The notes under the pieces are model-generated. The model did not search any database and was not told where the DNA came from. It was given only the letters and a program-made list of their open reading frames with translations. Both the position numbers and the translations under genes were made by a program. Positions 50,794 to 59,034 of a stretch of DNA of 64,000 nucleotides are shown here, in pieces. Source of the stretch: Halomonas sp. ALS9 (GTDB lineage Bacteria > Pseudomonadota > Gammaproteobacteria > Pseudomonadales > Halomonadaceae); contig NZ_LXRG01000163.1 of assembly GCF_001651035.1 (NCBI RefSeq), forward strand, positions 124,001-188,000, given 5' to 3'. How positions within the stretch are numbered: the stretch's first letter is position 1; each line of letters opens with the position of its first letter.

Positions 50794-51224
50794 TTTGCTT
50801 GCTCCTTGCGATTTTATCGAGGCGTAACGACTCCGCGTAACAACCCAAATAAATCAATAGCGACGGTGTTAACTTTTCTTTGTGTCAGCGATGTCAACGT
50901 CGATGCTATTATTCCTGGTTGTGTTAATTGCGCCTCTGCATTTAATACATGGTATTTAATGCGTTGGCTTAATTAACGCTATCTTGCGCGTCACTGCGCT
51001 AAGATAGTTATTAGGTTAGTCGCTGTGCTCAGAAATACAACTGCTCAATGTGAAATTTTTTGGTAACAAGTTCGCTTTGGTCTCACGCCAAGCGGCTACA
51101 ATGGCCCGCCGTGCGACAGTCTGTCGAGTTGACCTGTTCTCGCCCAGTGTTCATATTCATCTCCAAATGGCTCGCTTTTCATCCCCGTTTTGAGAAAAGT
51201 GAGGTCGCATAAAAAGGAGACCCC
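50794..51224. other. Gap between PRC-barrel gene and L,D-transpeptidase gene
   Basis: No gene is supported in these 431 bases. It contains a strong hairpin at 50979-51007 and a perfect palindrome CGACAG-T-CTGTCG at 51114-51126. Both divergent promoters must lie here. I see no tRNA or other RNA gene. Confidence 0.6.
50979..51007. other. Hairpin of unknown role
   Basis: CTATCTT then GCGC pair with GCGC then AAGATAG around a 6-base loop, with one bulged T. There is no T-run, so it is not a standard terminator. It could be an operator or a leader structure of the L,D-transpeptidase gene. Confidence 0.5.
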
Positions 51225-52187
51225 GTGACCATGACTTCCCACCCATTGCGGTATTTAAAACAGTTCTGCGTCAGCAGTGTTGCGCTTGGCGCGTGGCTGT
51301 TAGCCTCCAGCTCGGTGGCTGATGGTAGCGAGCTGCCCAAAGGCCATTTTTTACTGCCTGAAGAGGGCAATATGGTGGGCCAGGTGTATACCGTCACGGC
51401 GACCGAAGAGGATACGTTGCTGGATATTGCCCGGGCACACAACGTGGGCTACGAAGAAATTCGTATGGCCAATCCGGATACCAGCCTGTGGGTGCCGGGT
51501 GAGGGAACCGAGGTCACGATCCCCGGTCAGTTCATTCTGCCTGATGAGGCGCGAACCGGGATTGTCATCAACGTGGCGGAGCTGCGCCTTTATTATTACC
51601 CGGAGGTAGAGGCAGGCGAGACACCGCGTGTTGAGACTTACCCCATTGGTATTGGGCGAGATGCTTATAACACGCCGCTGGGGATTACTGAGACCACCAT
51701 GCGACTTGAAAACCCGGCATGGTACCCACCTGAGTCGATTCGCCGTGAAGCCGCCGAGCGGGGTGACCCCGCGCCGGCCGTTGTTCCTCCTGGTGCTGAT
51801 AATCCTCTAGGCCAGTACGCTATTTTGCTGGATATCCCTGGCTACCTGATTCATGGCACAAACCAGCCGGACGGCATTGGTATGCGTGCCAGTCGCGGCT
51901 GTATCCGCATGCATCCAGAAGATATTGAGTCCGTCTTCTGGCGGGTACCAGTGGGTACTCAGGTCAATATTATCGATTCGCCGATCAAAGTAGGCTGGAG
52001 TGAAAGCGGGAAAAATTACATCCAAGCATTTACCGCTACAGATGAGACCGCTTATGGGATGGATACGCTGCTAAACGTCGTTGGCTTGATTGAGCAGCAT
52101 GAGGGTGGCCACTCCTCTAGCGTTAATTACGAACAGGTGCGAGAAGTGCTGGAGCAGGCTAACGGACAAATCGTCCCGCTTAGTTAG
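51225..52187 (+). CDS. L,D-transpeptidase (YkuD/ErfK type) with LysM-like region
   Basis: A 320-residue periplasmic enzyme that makes 3-3 cross-links or attaches lipoprotein to peptidoglycan. After a signal peptide come a LysM-like segment (YTVTATEEDTLLDIARAHNV), the YkuD domain from about residue 105, and its catalytic motif IHGTNQPDGIGMRASRGCIR with His and Cys. The C-terminal part is like ErfK/YbiS. AAGGAG is five bases before GTG 51225; ATG 51231 is an alternative. Confidence 0.92.
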   Translation: MTMTSHPLRYLKQFCVSSVALGAWLLASSSVADGSELPKGHFLLPEEGNMVGQVYTVTATEEDTLLDIARAHNVGYEEIRMANPDTSLWVPGEGTEVTIPGQFILPDEARTGIVINVAELRLYYYPEVEAGETPRVETYPIGIGRDAYNTPLGITETTMRLENPAWYPPESIRREAAERGDPAPAVVPPGADNPLGQYAILLDIPGYLIHGTNQPDGIGMRASRGCIRMHPEDIESVFWRVPVGTQVNIIDSPIKVGWSESGKNYIQAFTATDETAYGMDTLLNVVGLIEQHEGGHSSSVNYEQVREVLEQANGQIVPLS

Positions 52188-52233
52188 TCGGTTGGGGTTA
52201 GTCTATTGGGGAGCCTGTTGGGTGCCGAAAGCG

Positions 52234-52902
52234 CTAGCGAGCGGGATCTAGCACGCCACCCAGTGAGGCATTGCGCCTGAACCAGCCGGCGATGCTGGTA
52301 CGTTGGCAGCGGGTAGGCAGCACTTCGTGGGGAATGGTTTCCGATAAGAAACAGGCGAAAGTGCCTGCTTCGGGTACTACCCGGGCGACTTCCTGGCTGG
52401 GGTCGTCCGGGTGGTAAATCACCATTTCACCGCCGCCGTCGCTTGGCCAGTTGGGCGTCAGATAACCGACGGTGGAGATCACACGGTTAGCGCGACCGCG
52501 AAAGCTATCCAGGTGGCGCTGATAAAAAGCCCCCGGCGGGTAGTGGGCAAAGTGGGCTTCGTACTCGAATAAGCCCAAAAAAAGCGCATGGTTGAGTGCC
52601 TGCTGTAGCTCACTCATGGCGTCCAGGTAACGCTTTTGGGCGGCGCTCTCGCGATCCAGCCAGTGAATAGCGTCGCCACGGATATCTTTACGCAGCAGGT
52701 GCTGCTGGCCCCGGCCAATCCCCGCTTCATCCAGACCGTTATAGGCCGCCCGGTGCAGAAGTTCGTGATTTAGCGCCTCGCATAGCCCAAGGTCGATCAC
52801 CTCGCGGCCCACATACCAGCCTTGTTCAACCAGCGCATCCACAAGGGAGACCTGAGTTGCTGGCTGCAGGATAGGTAACGAAGTAGCAACACTGGGGGTC
52901 AT
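52234..52902 (-). CDS. 2-Oxoglutarate/Fe(II)-dependent oxygenase
   Basis: A 222-residue PKHD-type dioxygenase. The iron site is HLDSF (His-x-Asp) near residue 130 and TIPHEVLP with the distal His; TSIAGWF holds the Arg/Ser region for 2-oxoglutarate. It probably hydroxylates a protein or small molecule; the target is unknown. Its start overlaps the stop of the upstream Nudix gene by ATGA, so the two are translationally coupled. Confidence 0.88.
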   Translation of the reverse strand: MTPSVATSLPILQPATQVSLVDALVEQGWYVGREVIDLGLCEALNHELLHRAAYNGLDEAGIGRGQQHLLRKDIRGDAIHWLDRESAAQKRYLDAMSELQQALNHALFLGLFEYEAHFAHYPPGAFYQRHLDSFRGRANRVISTVGYLTPNWPSDGGGEMVIYHPDDPSQEVARVVPEAGTFACFLSETIPHEVLPTRCQRTSIAGWFRRNASLGGVLDPAR

Positions 52903-53570
52903 TTGCTGGATCTCGATGGCGTCGGGCGAGAAGTGTTCGTAGAGGATTTTGAGAGCCGGCTGGTGCGTTCAGGGTAATGGCGGAGCGGCCCAGCAGGCCG
53001 CTGGTACAAATCAATCGGCATACCAAAACCTTCGGCCAGTAACTCAACTAGCATCATCGCCGAGAGCCCCCAGATAACGTGGCCGTCTACGTGGTAGCTG
53101 GGCACGTAGTGGGCAACGCCATCTACGGTAATCACATCGGTATGGGTACGGTGGTCGTCTAAAAAGTGACTCAGCGGTACTTCAAAAATGGCGTCTAGTT
53201 CGCCGGGGTCGGCAATCAGCGGTAAATCGGGTGGAATAATGCCGACCCAGGGGGTAACGCGAATACCGTGCAACGAAAGGACATCCGACAGCCGCCCCAG
53301 GGGTTGCACCAGACCGGGGTCGAGGGCAATCTCCTCTTCTGCCTCGCGCAGCGCTGTGGCGTAAAGGTCGCTATCGAAGGGCTCACGCTTGCCGCCTGGG
53401 AATGCCACCTGTCCGCTATGGGTGCTCAAATGGCTGGCCCGGCGGGTAAACAGTAAGGTAGGTGCTGGGCGTTCAACAATCGGCAATAGCACGGCTGCTT
53501 CGGGCATCACAATGTGATCCAAGCGTTGAGGCGTCAGTTGTTGCAGCTGTTTACGCAGTTTCTCTAACAT
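52899..53570 (-). CDS. Nudix hydrolase, CoA pyrophosphatase (NudL) type
   Basis: A 223-residue hydrolase likely acting on CoA or its derivatives. The Nudix box is SGQVAFPGGKREPFDSDLYA followed by TALREAEEEIAL, and the CoA-specific upstream segment LLFTRRASHLSTHSGQVAF is present. ATG 53570 is preferred to the longer frame. It overlaps the dioxygenase gene by four bases. The C-terminal 25 residues are Ser/Thr/Arg-rich and poorly conserved in appearance. Confidence 0.9.
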   Translation of the reverse strand: MLEKLRKQLQQLTPQRLDHIVMPEAAVLLPIVERPAPTLLFTRRASHLSTHSGQVAFPGGKREPFDSDLYATALREAEEEIALDPGLVQPLGRLSDVLSLHGIRVTPWVGIIPPDLPLIADPGELDAIFEVPLSHFLDDHRTHTDVITVDGVAHYVPSYHVDGHVIWGLSAMMLVELLAEGFGMPIDLYQRPAGPLRHYPERTSRLSKSSTNTSRPTPSRSSK

Positions 53571-53664
53571 GGGGCATCCCGTTACTTTGTTCTCTTTTAC
53601 CCAGCAGCGGTCGTTGACGTCAAGCACGTCGAGGCTTCTATTCACTAGCCGTTGAGAATATGCG

Positions 53665-54222
53665 ATGAACTTTTGCAGCCAGTGTGGTGATAAAGTACGT
53701 TTTGCCGTCCCGGAAGGCGATGACCGCCCGCGCTACCTGTGTGATGCCTGCGGCACGATTCACTATCAGAACCCACGCATTGTGGCCGGTACACTGCCTG
53801 TTAGCGGTAGTAAAGTGCTGCTCTGTAAGCGCGCTATTTCACCGCGCAAAGGCTACTGGACGCTGCCCGCTGGCTATATGGAAAATGCCGAATCAACCCA
53901 GCAGGCCGCTTCCAGAGAGACCCGTGAAGAGGCCTGTGCCGAAGTCGAACTGGCTAACCTCTATACCCTGATTGACCTGCCGCATATCAATCAGGTGTAT
54001 ATGATTTTTCGCGCCGAGTTAGTCGGTGGCTTCAGCGCCGGGCCGGAAAGCCTGGAGGTCGCGCTGTTTGAAGAGCATGAAATCCCCTGGGATGAGCTTG
54101 CCTTCATGACCATTGAACGCACGCTCAAACACTTTTACGCTGACCGCCCCCGTAATGAATTCCCGCTGCATATCAGCATGGTAACGCCTGAAGATCGCGA
54201 GCGTTACTTTGGCAGTGCGTAA
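53665..54222 (+). CDS. Nudix hydrolase with zinc ribbon
   Basis: A 185-residue protein. A Cys4 ribbon (FCSQCGDKVRF and YLCDACGTIHYQNPR) precedes a Nudix domain (YWTLPAGYMENAESTQQAAS, then RETREEACAEVEL). This is the ADP-ribose/NADH-pyrophosphatase-like class related to NudC but shorter. It is divergent from the CoA-type Nudix gene. Confidence 0.9.
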   Translation: MNFCSQCGDKVRFAVPEGDDRPRYLCDACGTIHYQNPRIVAGTLPVSGSKVLLCKRAISPRKGYWTLPAGYMENAESTQQAASRETREEACAEVELANLYTLIDLPHINQVYMIFRAELVGGFSAGPESLEVALFEEHEIPWDELAFMTIERTLKHFYADRPRNEFPLHISMVTPEDRERYFGSA

Positions 54223-54238
54223 GACATTAAAGATCGGG

Positions 54239-54550
54239 TTATAAATCTGCGAGCTGCCATACATCATAAGCGACTTCTTCGTAGGGGTGGGCAAGTTTCA
54301 AGGCCGCGATGGCGCCGTGAATATGCGCTTCATCGCACAGCAGCTCGACTTTGAACTCTTCGACCGTCTCTAAACTGCCCACTGAGCCTATATGCGGGTG
54401 GGCGCCTTCCGTGGGGCGAAACTGCCCCGTGCCACGGGTTTGAAAACAAACGTTTTCGTAGGCTCCCATGTGGCCGGCACCAGCTTCAAACACCGCCTGC
54501 TTGACGCTTTCGGCATTTTCTATGGGAACAAAAAAGGCGAGTTTATACAT
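54239..54550 (-). CDS. YqfO/NIF3-like small protein
   Basis: A 103-residue protein resembling the isolated PII-like insert domain of YqfO/NIF3 proteins. YKLAFFVPIENAESVKQAVF begins it and ALKLAHPYEEVAYDVWQLAD ends it. The stand-alone form is common in gammaproteobacteria and has no proven role. ATG 54550 has GGAGG seven bases upstream and is preferred to 54571. Confidence 0.88.
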   Translation of the reverse strand: MYKLAFFVPIENAESVKQAVFEAGAGHMGAYENVCFQTRGTGQFRPTEGAHPHIGSVGSLETVEEFKVELLCDEAHIHGAIAALKLAHPYEEVAYDVWQLADL

Positions 54551-54660
54551 GCTGTACCTCCAAACGAACAATCCATTTTGTAAAGCGTAACGCTGGCTAT
54601 GTTAGCGGATAGGCGACTACTGGTCGCGGGCTTAGCTTTGTATGATGATGCTTTTGTGAC

Positions 54661-54699
54661 GTTTATCTACGACGGTTATCTATGACCGTTAGCCACGAC
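54661..54699 (+). repeat. 13-bp degenerate tandem repeat before sorC gene
   Basis: Three 13-base units, starting at 54661, 54674 and 54687, share the pattern (G/C)(T/G)TTA-CTA-GAC in part and end GAC. They lie in the leader 19 bases before the regulator start. Confidence 0.55.
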
Positions 54700-54717
54700 T
54701 GATACGAGAGCCGCCCT

Positions 54718-55668
54718 ATGGATAAATTTGAGGTAAAGCTTGATCAAGCGGCAAGAGCCGCCTGGATGTCCTATGTCGGTGGCATGACTCAGGATGAGAT
54801 CGCCAGCCAGTTGGGTGTTTCGCGGCCAGGCGTGCAGCGCTTATTGGCGTTAGCTCGTCAGGAGGGGTTGGTAAAAGTGCATATAGATCACCCCATTTCT
54901 AACTGTATGGCGCTGGGCAGCGCGCTGCGTGATCACTTTGGCTTGACCTACTGTGAAGTGGTACCCGCCGATAACCATGCCGCTGACAGTGCCGCTTCCT
55001 ACTTGGCGGTCGCGGCCGCTGAGCGCATTGCGCAACTGGTTGAGCGCAGCGAGCCATTGACGCTGTCGCTGGGCACCGGGCGTTCGGTGCGGGCAGCGGT
55101 AGAAGCGCTTAGTCGTGTCGAGCGGCCCCAGCACCGCTTTGTGTCGCTGGTGGGCAATGTCGCCCGGGATGGTTCGGCCAACCGCTACGATGCGGTGATG
55201 GTGATGGCGGATAAAACCGGCGGCGAACGCTTCTTACTGCCTGCACCGGTGGTCGCTGAATCACTGGCGGAAAAAGAGGCGATGTTGGCGCAGCGTCTCT
55301 TTAAAGCCATTGCTGATGTGGCGCGGGAGTCGGAAGCTGCTTTTATCGGCATTGGGCGCATTGACCGCCAGGCAACACTGTTTCAAGACCACTTTATTAG
55401 TGAAAGCGAGCTGGATGAATTGCTGGGCCTAAAAGCGGTAGGGGAGTTGCTTGGCTGGCCGCTTAACCGTGACGGAGAGGTGATTGACTGCTCGATAACG
55501 CGGCGAGTTACTAGCCTTCCTCTGGAGCGCTTTGGTAAGCACCACATGGTGGCCATTGCGGGAGGACACGAAAAAGCCTCGGCGATACATGCTGCGCTGC
55601 GCGGCGGCTGGCTAAAAGGCTTGGTTACCGACGAAGTAGCCGCACGGCAGATTGTTGAGGCACTATAA
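54718..55668 (+). CDS. SorC-family sugar-responsive transcriptional regulator
   Basis: A 316-residue regulator. The N-terminal helix-turn-helix (MTQDEIASQLGVSRPGVQRL) leads to a DeoR/SorC-type effector domain (PLTLSLGTGRSVRAAVEALS, FIGIGRIDRQATLF, MVAIAGGHEKASAIHAALRG). It precedes the polyol operon on the same strand, separated by a terminator and a probable operator, so it is most likely the operon's polyol-responsive regulator. Confidence 0.92.
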   Translation: MDKFEVKLDQAARAAWMSYVGGMTQDEIASQLGVSRPGVQRLLALARQEGLVKVHIDHPISNCMALGSALRDHFGLTYCEVVPADNHAADSAASYLAVAAAERIAQLVERSEPLTLSLGTGRSVRAAVEALSRVERPQHRFVSLVGNVARDGSANRYDAVMVMADKTGGERFLLPAPVVAESLAEKEAMLAQRLFKAIADVARESEAAFIGIGRIDRQATLFQDHFISESELDELLGLKAVGELLGWPLNRDGEVIDCSITRRVTSLPLERFGKHHMVAIAGGHEKASAIHAALRGGWLKGLVTDEVAARQIVEAL

Positions 55669-55739
55669 GTTGAGAAGGGTTGGCGTGGTTGCGCGTGCAC
55701 TGCAACATGCGTCAAGAGTGATAAGTTAGCGTAAAGTCT

Positions 55740-55764
55740 AAGCCAATCGGCTTTGCTTTTTTTT
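55740..55764 (+). terminator. Terminator after sorC-type gene
   Basis: AAGCC pairs with GGCTT around AATC, followed by TGC and T8. It insulates the regulator from the polyol operon. Confidence 0.75.
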
Positions 55765-55775
55765 GGCTTACGTAC

Positions 55776-55798
55776 GATCATTTGTTCGATAGATGATC
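55776..55798. promoter_or_regulatory. Candidate operator of the polyol operon
   Basis: GATCAT and ATGATC form the 6-base ends of a 23-base dyad whose centre is TTGTTCGATAG. It lies 50 bases before the binding-protein gene, where a SorC-type regulator would act. Confidence 0.5.
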
Positions 55799-55848
55799 AA
55801 TAAGATCAAGGCGACAACAATGCCAATACAAGCCCACTAGGAGTTCTT

Positions 55849-57168
55849 ATGCGACTCGCACGTCACTTGCCCGTCTCCACGCTAGCGGCCGCCATTGCCA
55901 TCTCAGGCCATGCCCAGGCGCAAACTGAAATTACCGTGGCCACGGTTAATAACAACGACATGGTGATCATGCAGAGCCTCACCGAGGCTTTCGAAGAAGC
56001 GCACCCCGATATCACCTTGGACTGGGTGGTGCTTGAGGAGAATGTGCTTCGTCAGCGCATGACTACTGATATTGCCACTGGTGGCGGCCAGTTTGACGTC
56101 ATGACCATTGGTACTTACGAAGTGCCTATCTGGGCAGAGCGCGGCTGGCTGTCACCGCTGAATAGCTTGCCCGACGACTACAACGAAGACGATCTGTTGG
56201 CCTCCGTGCGCGATGGTTTGAGCCTGGAAGGCACCCTCCACGCGCTGCCGTTCTACGCCGAAAGCTCGATGATGTACTACCGTCAGGACCTGTTTGAGAA
56301 AGCGGGTATTGAGATGAGCGAGCAGCCCACCTGGGAAGAGGTGCGTGAGTGGGCAGGCGAGCTGCACGGCAGCGAAGACGGATTAGCGGGGATCTGCCTG
56401 CGCGGCAAACCTGGCTGGGGCGAAAATATGGCCTTCGTTTCCACCCTGGTGAACACCTACGGTGGCCGCTGGTTTGACGAGGAGTGGAACCCAGAACTCA
56501 ACTCTGAGGCGTGGGTTAACGCTATCCAGTTTTATGTCGATTTGCTCAATGACTACGGCCCGCCAGGCGCAAGCTCCAACGGCTTTAACGAGAACCTGGC
56601 ACTGTTCTCTCGTGGTAACTGTGCGATGTGGGTGGACGCCACCTCCGCAGCGGGCAAACTGTATGACGGCAATGAATCCGATGTGGCGGACAGCTTAGGC
56701 TTTGCCCCGGCACCGGTGGCTGAGACACCTAAAGGTTCACACTGGTTATGGTCATGGGCGTTAGCGATCCCGGCTTCTTCAGAGAACCAGGAAGCGGCGC
56801 TTGAGTTTATTACCTGGGCCACTTCGCAAGAGTACATTGAACTGGTCGGTGAAACCCAAGGCTGGACCAGCGTGCCGCCAGGCACCCGTGAGTCGACCTA
56901 CGCCAATGAGCAGTACACCGAAGCAGCCCCCTTTGCTGACTTCGTGTTAAAGGCTATTCAGGACGCCGACCCCACCGACTCTACTCTGGAACCTAACCCC
57001 TACGTGGGCGTTCAGTTCGTCGGCATTCCAGAGTTTCAGTCGATCGGCACCCAGGTTGGCCAAACCATTGCCGCGGCGCTAACCGGTGACACCACGGTGG
57101 AACAGGCGCTAGACAGTGCCCAGCGCGCCACTGAGCGCACCATGCAGCGGGCTGGTTATCTAGACTGA
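55849..57168 (+). CDS. smoE: Polyol ABC transporter substrate-binding protein (SmoE/MtlE)
   Basis: A 439-residue periplasmic protein with a signal peptide ending HAQAQ. It is a group-1 sugar-binding protein typical of mannitol/sorbitol transporters: QFDVMTIGTYEVPIWAERGW, HALPFYAESSMMYYRQDLFE, AFVSTLVNTYGGRWFDEEW and GNCAMWVDATSAAGKL. AGGAG precedes the start. A strong hairpin follows the gene, probably so that this protein is made in excess over the permeases. Confidence 0.92.
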   Translation: MRLARHLPVSTLAAAIAISGHAQAQTEITVATVNNNDMVIMQSLTEAFEEAHPDITLDWVVLEENVLRQRMTTDIATGGGQFDVMTIGTYEVPIWAERGWLSPLNSLPDDYNEDDLLASVRDGLSLEGTLHALPFYAESSMMYYRQDLFEKAGIEMSEQPTWEEVREWAGELHGSEDGLAGICLRGKPGWGENMAFVSTLVNTYGGRWFDEEWNPELNSEAWVNAIQFYVDLLNDYGPPGASSNGFNENLALFSRGNCAMWVDATSAAGKLYDGNESDVADSLGFAPAPVAETPKGSHWLWSWALAIPASSENQEAALEFITWATSQEYIELVGETQGWTSVPPGTRESTYANEQYTEAAPFADFVLKAIQDADPTDSTLEPNPYVGVQFVGIPEFQSIGTQVGQTIAAALTGDTTVEQALDSAQRATERTMQRAGYLD

Positions 57169-57175
57169 TGGCCGC

Positions 57176-57206
57176 AATGCCTGCCTTGACTAGCCAGGCA
57201 GGCATT
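57176..57206 (+). promoter_or_regulatory. Intercistronic hairpin after smoE
   Basis: AATGCCTGCCT and AGGCAGGCATT form a perfect 11-base stem with a 9-base loop and no T-run. Like the one after dctP, it likely stabilises the upstream mRNA or attenuates the downstream part. Confidence 0.7.
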
Positions 57207-57235
57207 GTCCCCACACTGTTTCTGCAGGTATTCCC

Positions 57236-58126
57236 ATGACTAAAACTCGCGCTTCCGGCCGTACCGTCGGCGGGCTACGGACGCTGTCGCTGCAAGCGCC
57301 GGCCGTGACGCTACTGCTGCTATGGATGATTGTGCCGTTAGGCATGACGCTATGGTTCTCCTTTCAGTATTACAACCTGCTAATGCCCGGTATGACCGGC
57401 TTTGCCGGGTTGGAAAACTATCAATACCTTCTCACTGACCCAGCCCTTTGGGCCGCCATGGGCAACACGCTGCTGCTGGTGGGCTGGGTGCTGGCGATTA
57501 CCATAGTAGGTGGCACCCTACTGGCGGTGCTGTTCCAGCAGGAATTCGCCGGGCGCGGGATCGCGCGCGTGCTGGCGATCTCGCCATTTTTTGTGATGCC
57601 CACCGTGAGTGCGCTGGTGTGGAAAAACATGATGATGCACCCCTCTAACGGGGTACTGGCGTGGCTTGCTGAGTCCATCGGTCTGCCAGCTGTCGACTGG
57701 TTCTCCTCGCTGCCGCTGACCTCGATTGTGATCATCGTGGCCTGGCAGTGGCTACCGTTTGCGCTGCTGATTCTGCTCACTGCGATGCAGTCGCTGGATG
57801 AGGATCAAGTGGAGGCCGCCAGAATGGATGGGGCAGGGCCAGTGGCGATCTTCTTCTTTATTACGCTGCCGCACCTAAAGCGTGCCATCAGTGTGGTGAT
57901 CATGATTGAGATGATCTTCCTGCTGACTATTTTTGCCGAGATTTTTGTCACTACCTCCGGTGGCCCAGGCTTGGCGACCACCAATCTGGCCTACCTGATT
58001 TACATTCGTGCGCTGCTGGATTTTGACGTCGGCACTGCCTCCGCCGGTGGGGTGATCGCGATCATCCTCGCCAATATCGTGGCGATCTTCCTGGTTCGGA
58101 TGGTGGCCAAAAACCTGGAAGAGTAG
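57236..58126 (+). CDS. smoF: Polyol ABC transporter permease (SmoF/MtlF)
   Basis: A 296-residue inner-membrane permease with six hydrophobic segments. PLGMTLWFSFQYYNLLMPG starts the first half and the EAA motif near EDQVEAARMDGAGPVAIFFF contacts the ATPase. It pairs with smoG to form the channel. Confidence 0.93.
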   Translation: MTKTRASGRTVGGLRTLSLQAPAVTLLLLWMIVPLGMTLWFSFQYYNLLMPGMTGFAGLENYQYLLTDPALWAAMGNTLLLVGWVLAITIVGGTLLAVLFQQEFAGRGIARVLAISPFFVMPTVSALVWKNMMMHPSNGVLAWLAESIGLPAVDWFSSLPLTSIVIIVAWQWLPFALLILLTAMQSLDEDQVEAARMDGAGPVAIFFFITLPHLKRAISVVIMIEMIFLLTIFAEIFVTTSGGPGLATTNLAYLIYIRALLDFDVGTASAGGVIAIILANIVAIFLVRMVAKNLEE

Positions 58127-58155
58127 ACCGGCACTTGTCTCCTGGGAGTACTTCG

Positions 58156-59022
58156 ATGACTACCTTAAGTTCCAAAACTGCCGCGCCCCGATCAGTGTCG
58201 GGATGGCGGTCGGCGCAAAGCAAGCGAGCCATCATAGCGGTGCTGGGCTGGTCGGTGGCGCTGGTGATCTTCTTTCCGATTTTCTGGATGATCCTAACCG
58301 GCTTTAAAACCGAAACCGCGGCGATTGCCGATCCCACGCTAATTTTTTCGCCCACCCTGGAAAGCTATCAGGCGGTACACGCGCGCTCAGGCTATACCCG
58401 ATTTGCACTCAACAGCGTAGCGGTGGCGTTTGGTTCAACGTTCTTCGCGCTGTTAATTGCGATTCCTTCAGCCTACGCCATGGCTTTTTTGCCGACTAAA
58501 CGCACTAAGGGCACCTTGCTGTGGATGCTCTCAACCAAAATGCTGCCCTCGGTGGGTGTGCTGGTGCCGATTTACCTGATCTTTCGCGACGTTGGGCTGC
58601 TCGACACCCGCACCGGGCTGATTATTGTCTATACGCTGATGAATCTACCGATTGTGGTGTGGATGCTTTACACCTTCTTTAAAGATATGCCTAAAGACAT
58701 TCTTGAAGCGGGGCGGATGGACGGTGCCTCGACGCTGCAGGAAGTGTGCTTTCTGCTGCTGCCACTAACGCTGCCGGGCATCGCCTCAACGGGCCTGCTC
58801 TCGGTGATTTTGAGTTGGAACGAGGCATTCTGGAGTCTCAACCTAACGACCTCAAAAGCCGCGCCGTTAACCGCTTATATCGCCTCCTTCTCAAGCCCTG
58901 AGGGGCTGTTCTGGGCCAAGCTGTCAGCCGCATCCACCATGGCCATTGCGCCCATTTTGATACTCGGTTGGATGACCCAAAAACAGATGGTACGTGGCCT
59001 GACCTTTGGCGCCGTCAAGTAA
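58156..59022 (+). CDS. smoG: Polyol ABC transporter permease (SmoG/MtlG)
   Basis: A 288-residue inner-membrane permease with six hydrophobic segments. The EAA loop reads KDILEAGRMDGASTLQEVCF. The start is ATG 58156 (GGGAG upstream); the upstream TTG at 58135 is less likely. Thirteen bases separate it from the ATPase gene. Confidence 0.93.
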   Translation: MTTLSSKTAAPRSVSGWRSAQSKRAIIAVLGWSVALVIFFPIFWMILTGFKTETAAIADPTLIFSPTLESYQAVHARSGYTRFALNSVAVAFGSTFFALLIAIPSAYAMAFLPTKRTKGTLLWMLSTKMLPSVGVLVPIYLIFRDVGLLDTRTGLIIVYTLMNLPIVVWMLYTFFKDMPKDILEAGRMDGASTLQEVCFLLLPLTLPGIASTGLLSVILSWNEAFWSLNLTTSKAAPLTAYIASFSSPEGLFWAKLSAASTMAIAPILILGWMTQKQMVRGLTFGAVK

Positions 59023-59034
59023 AGGATATTCCTC

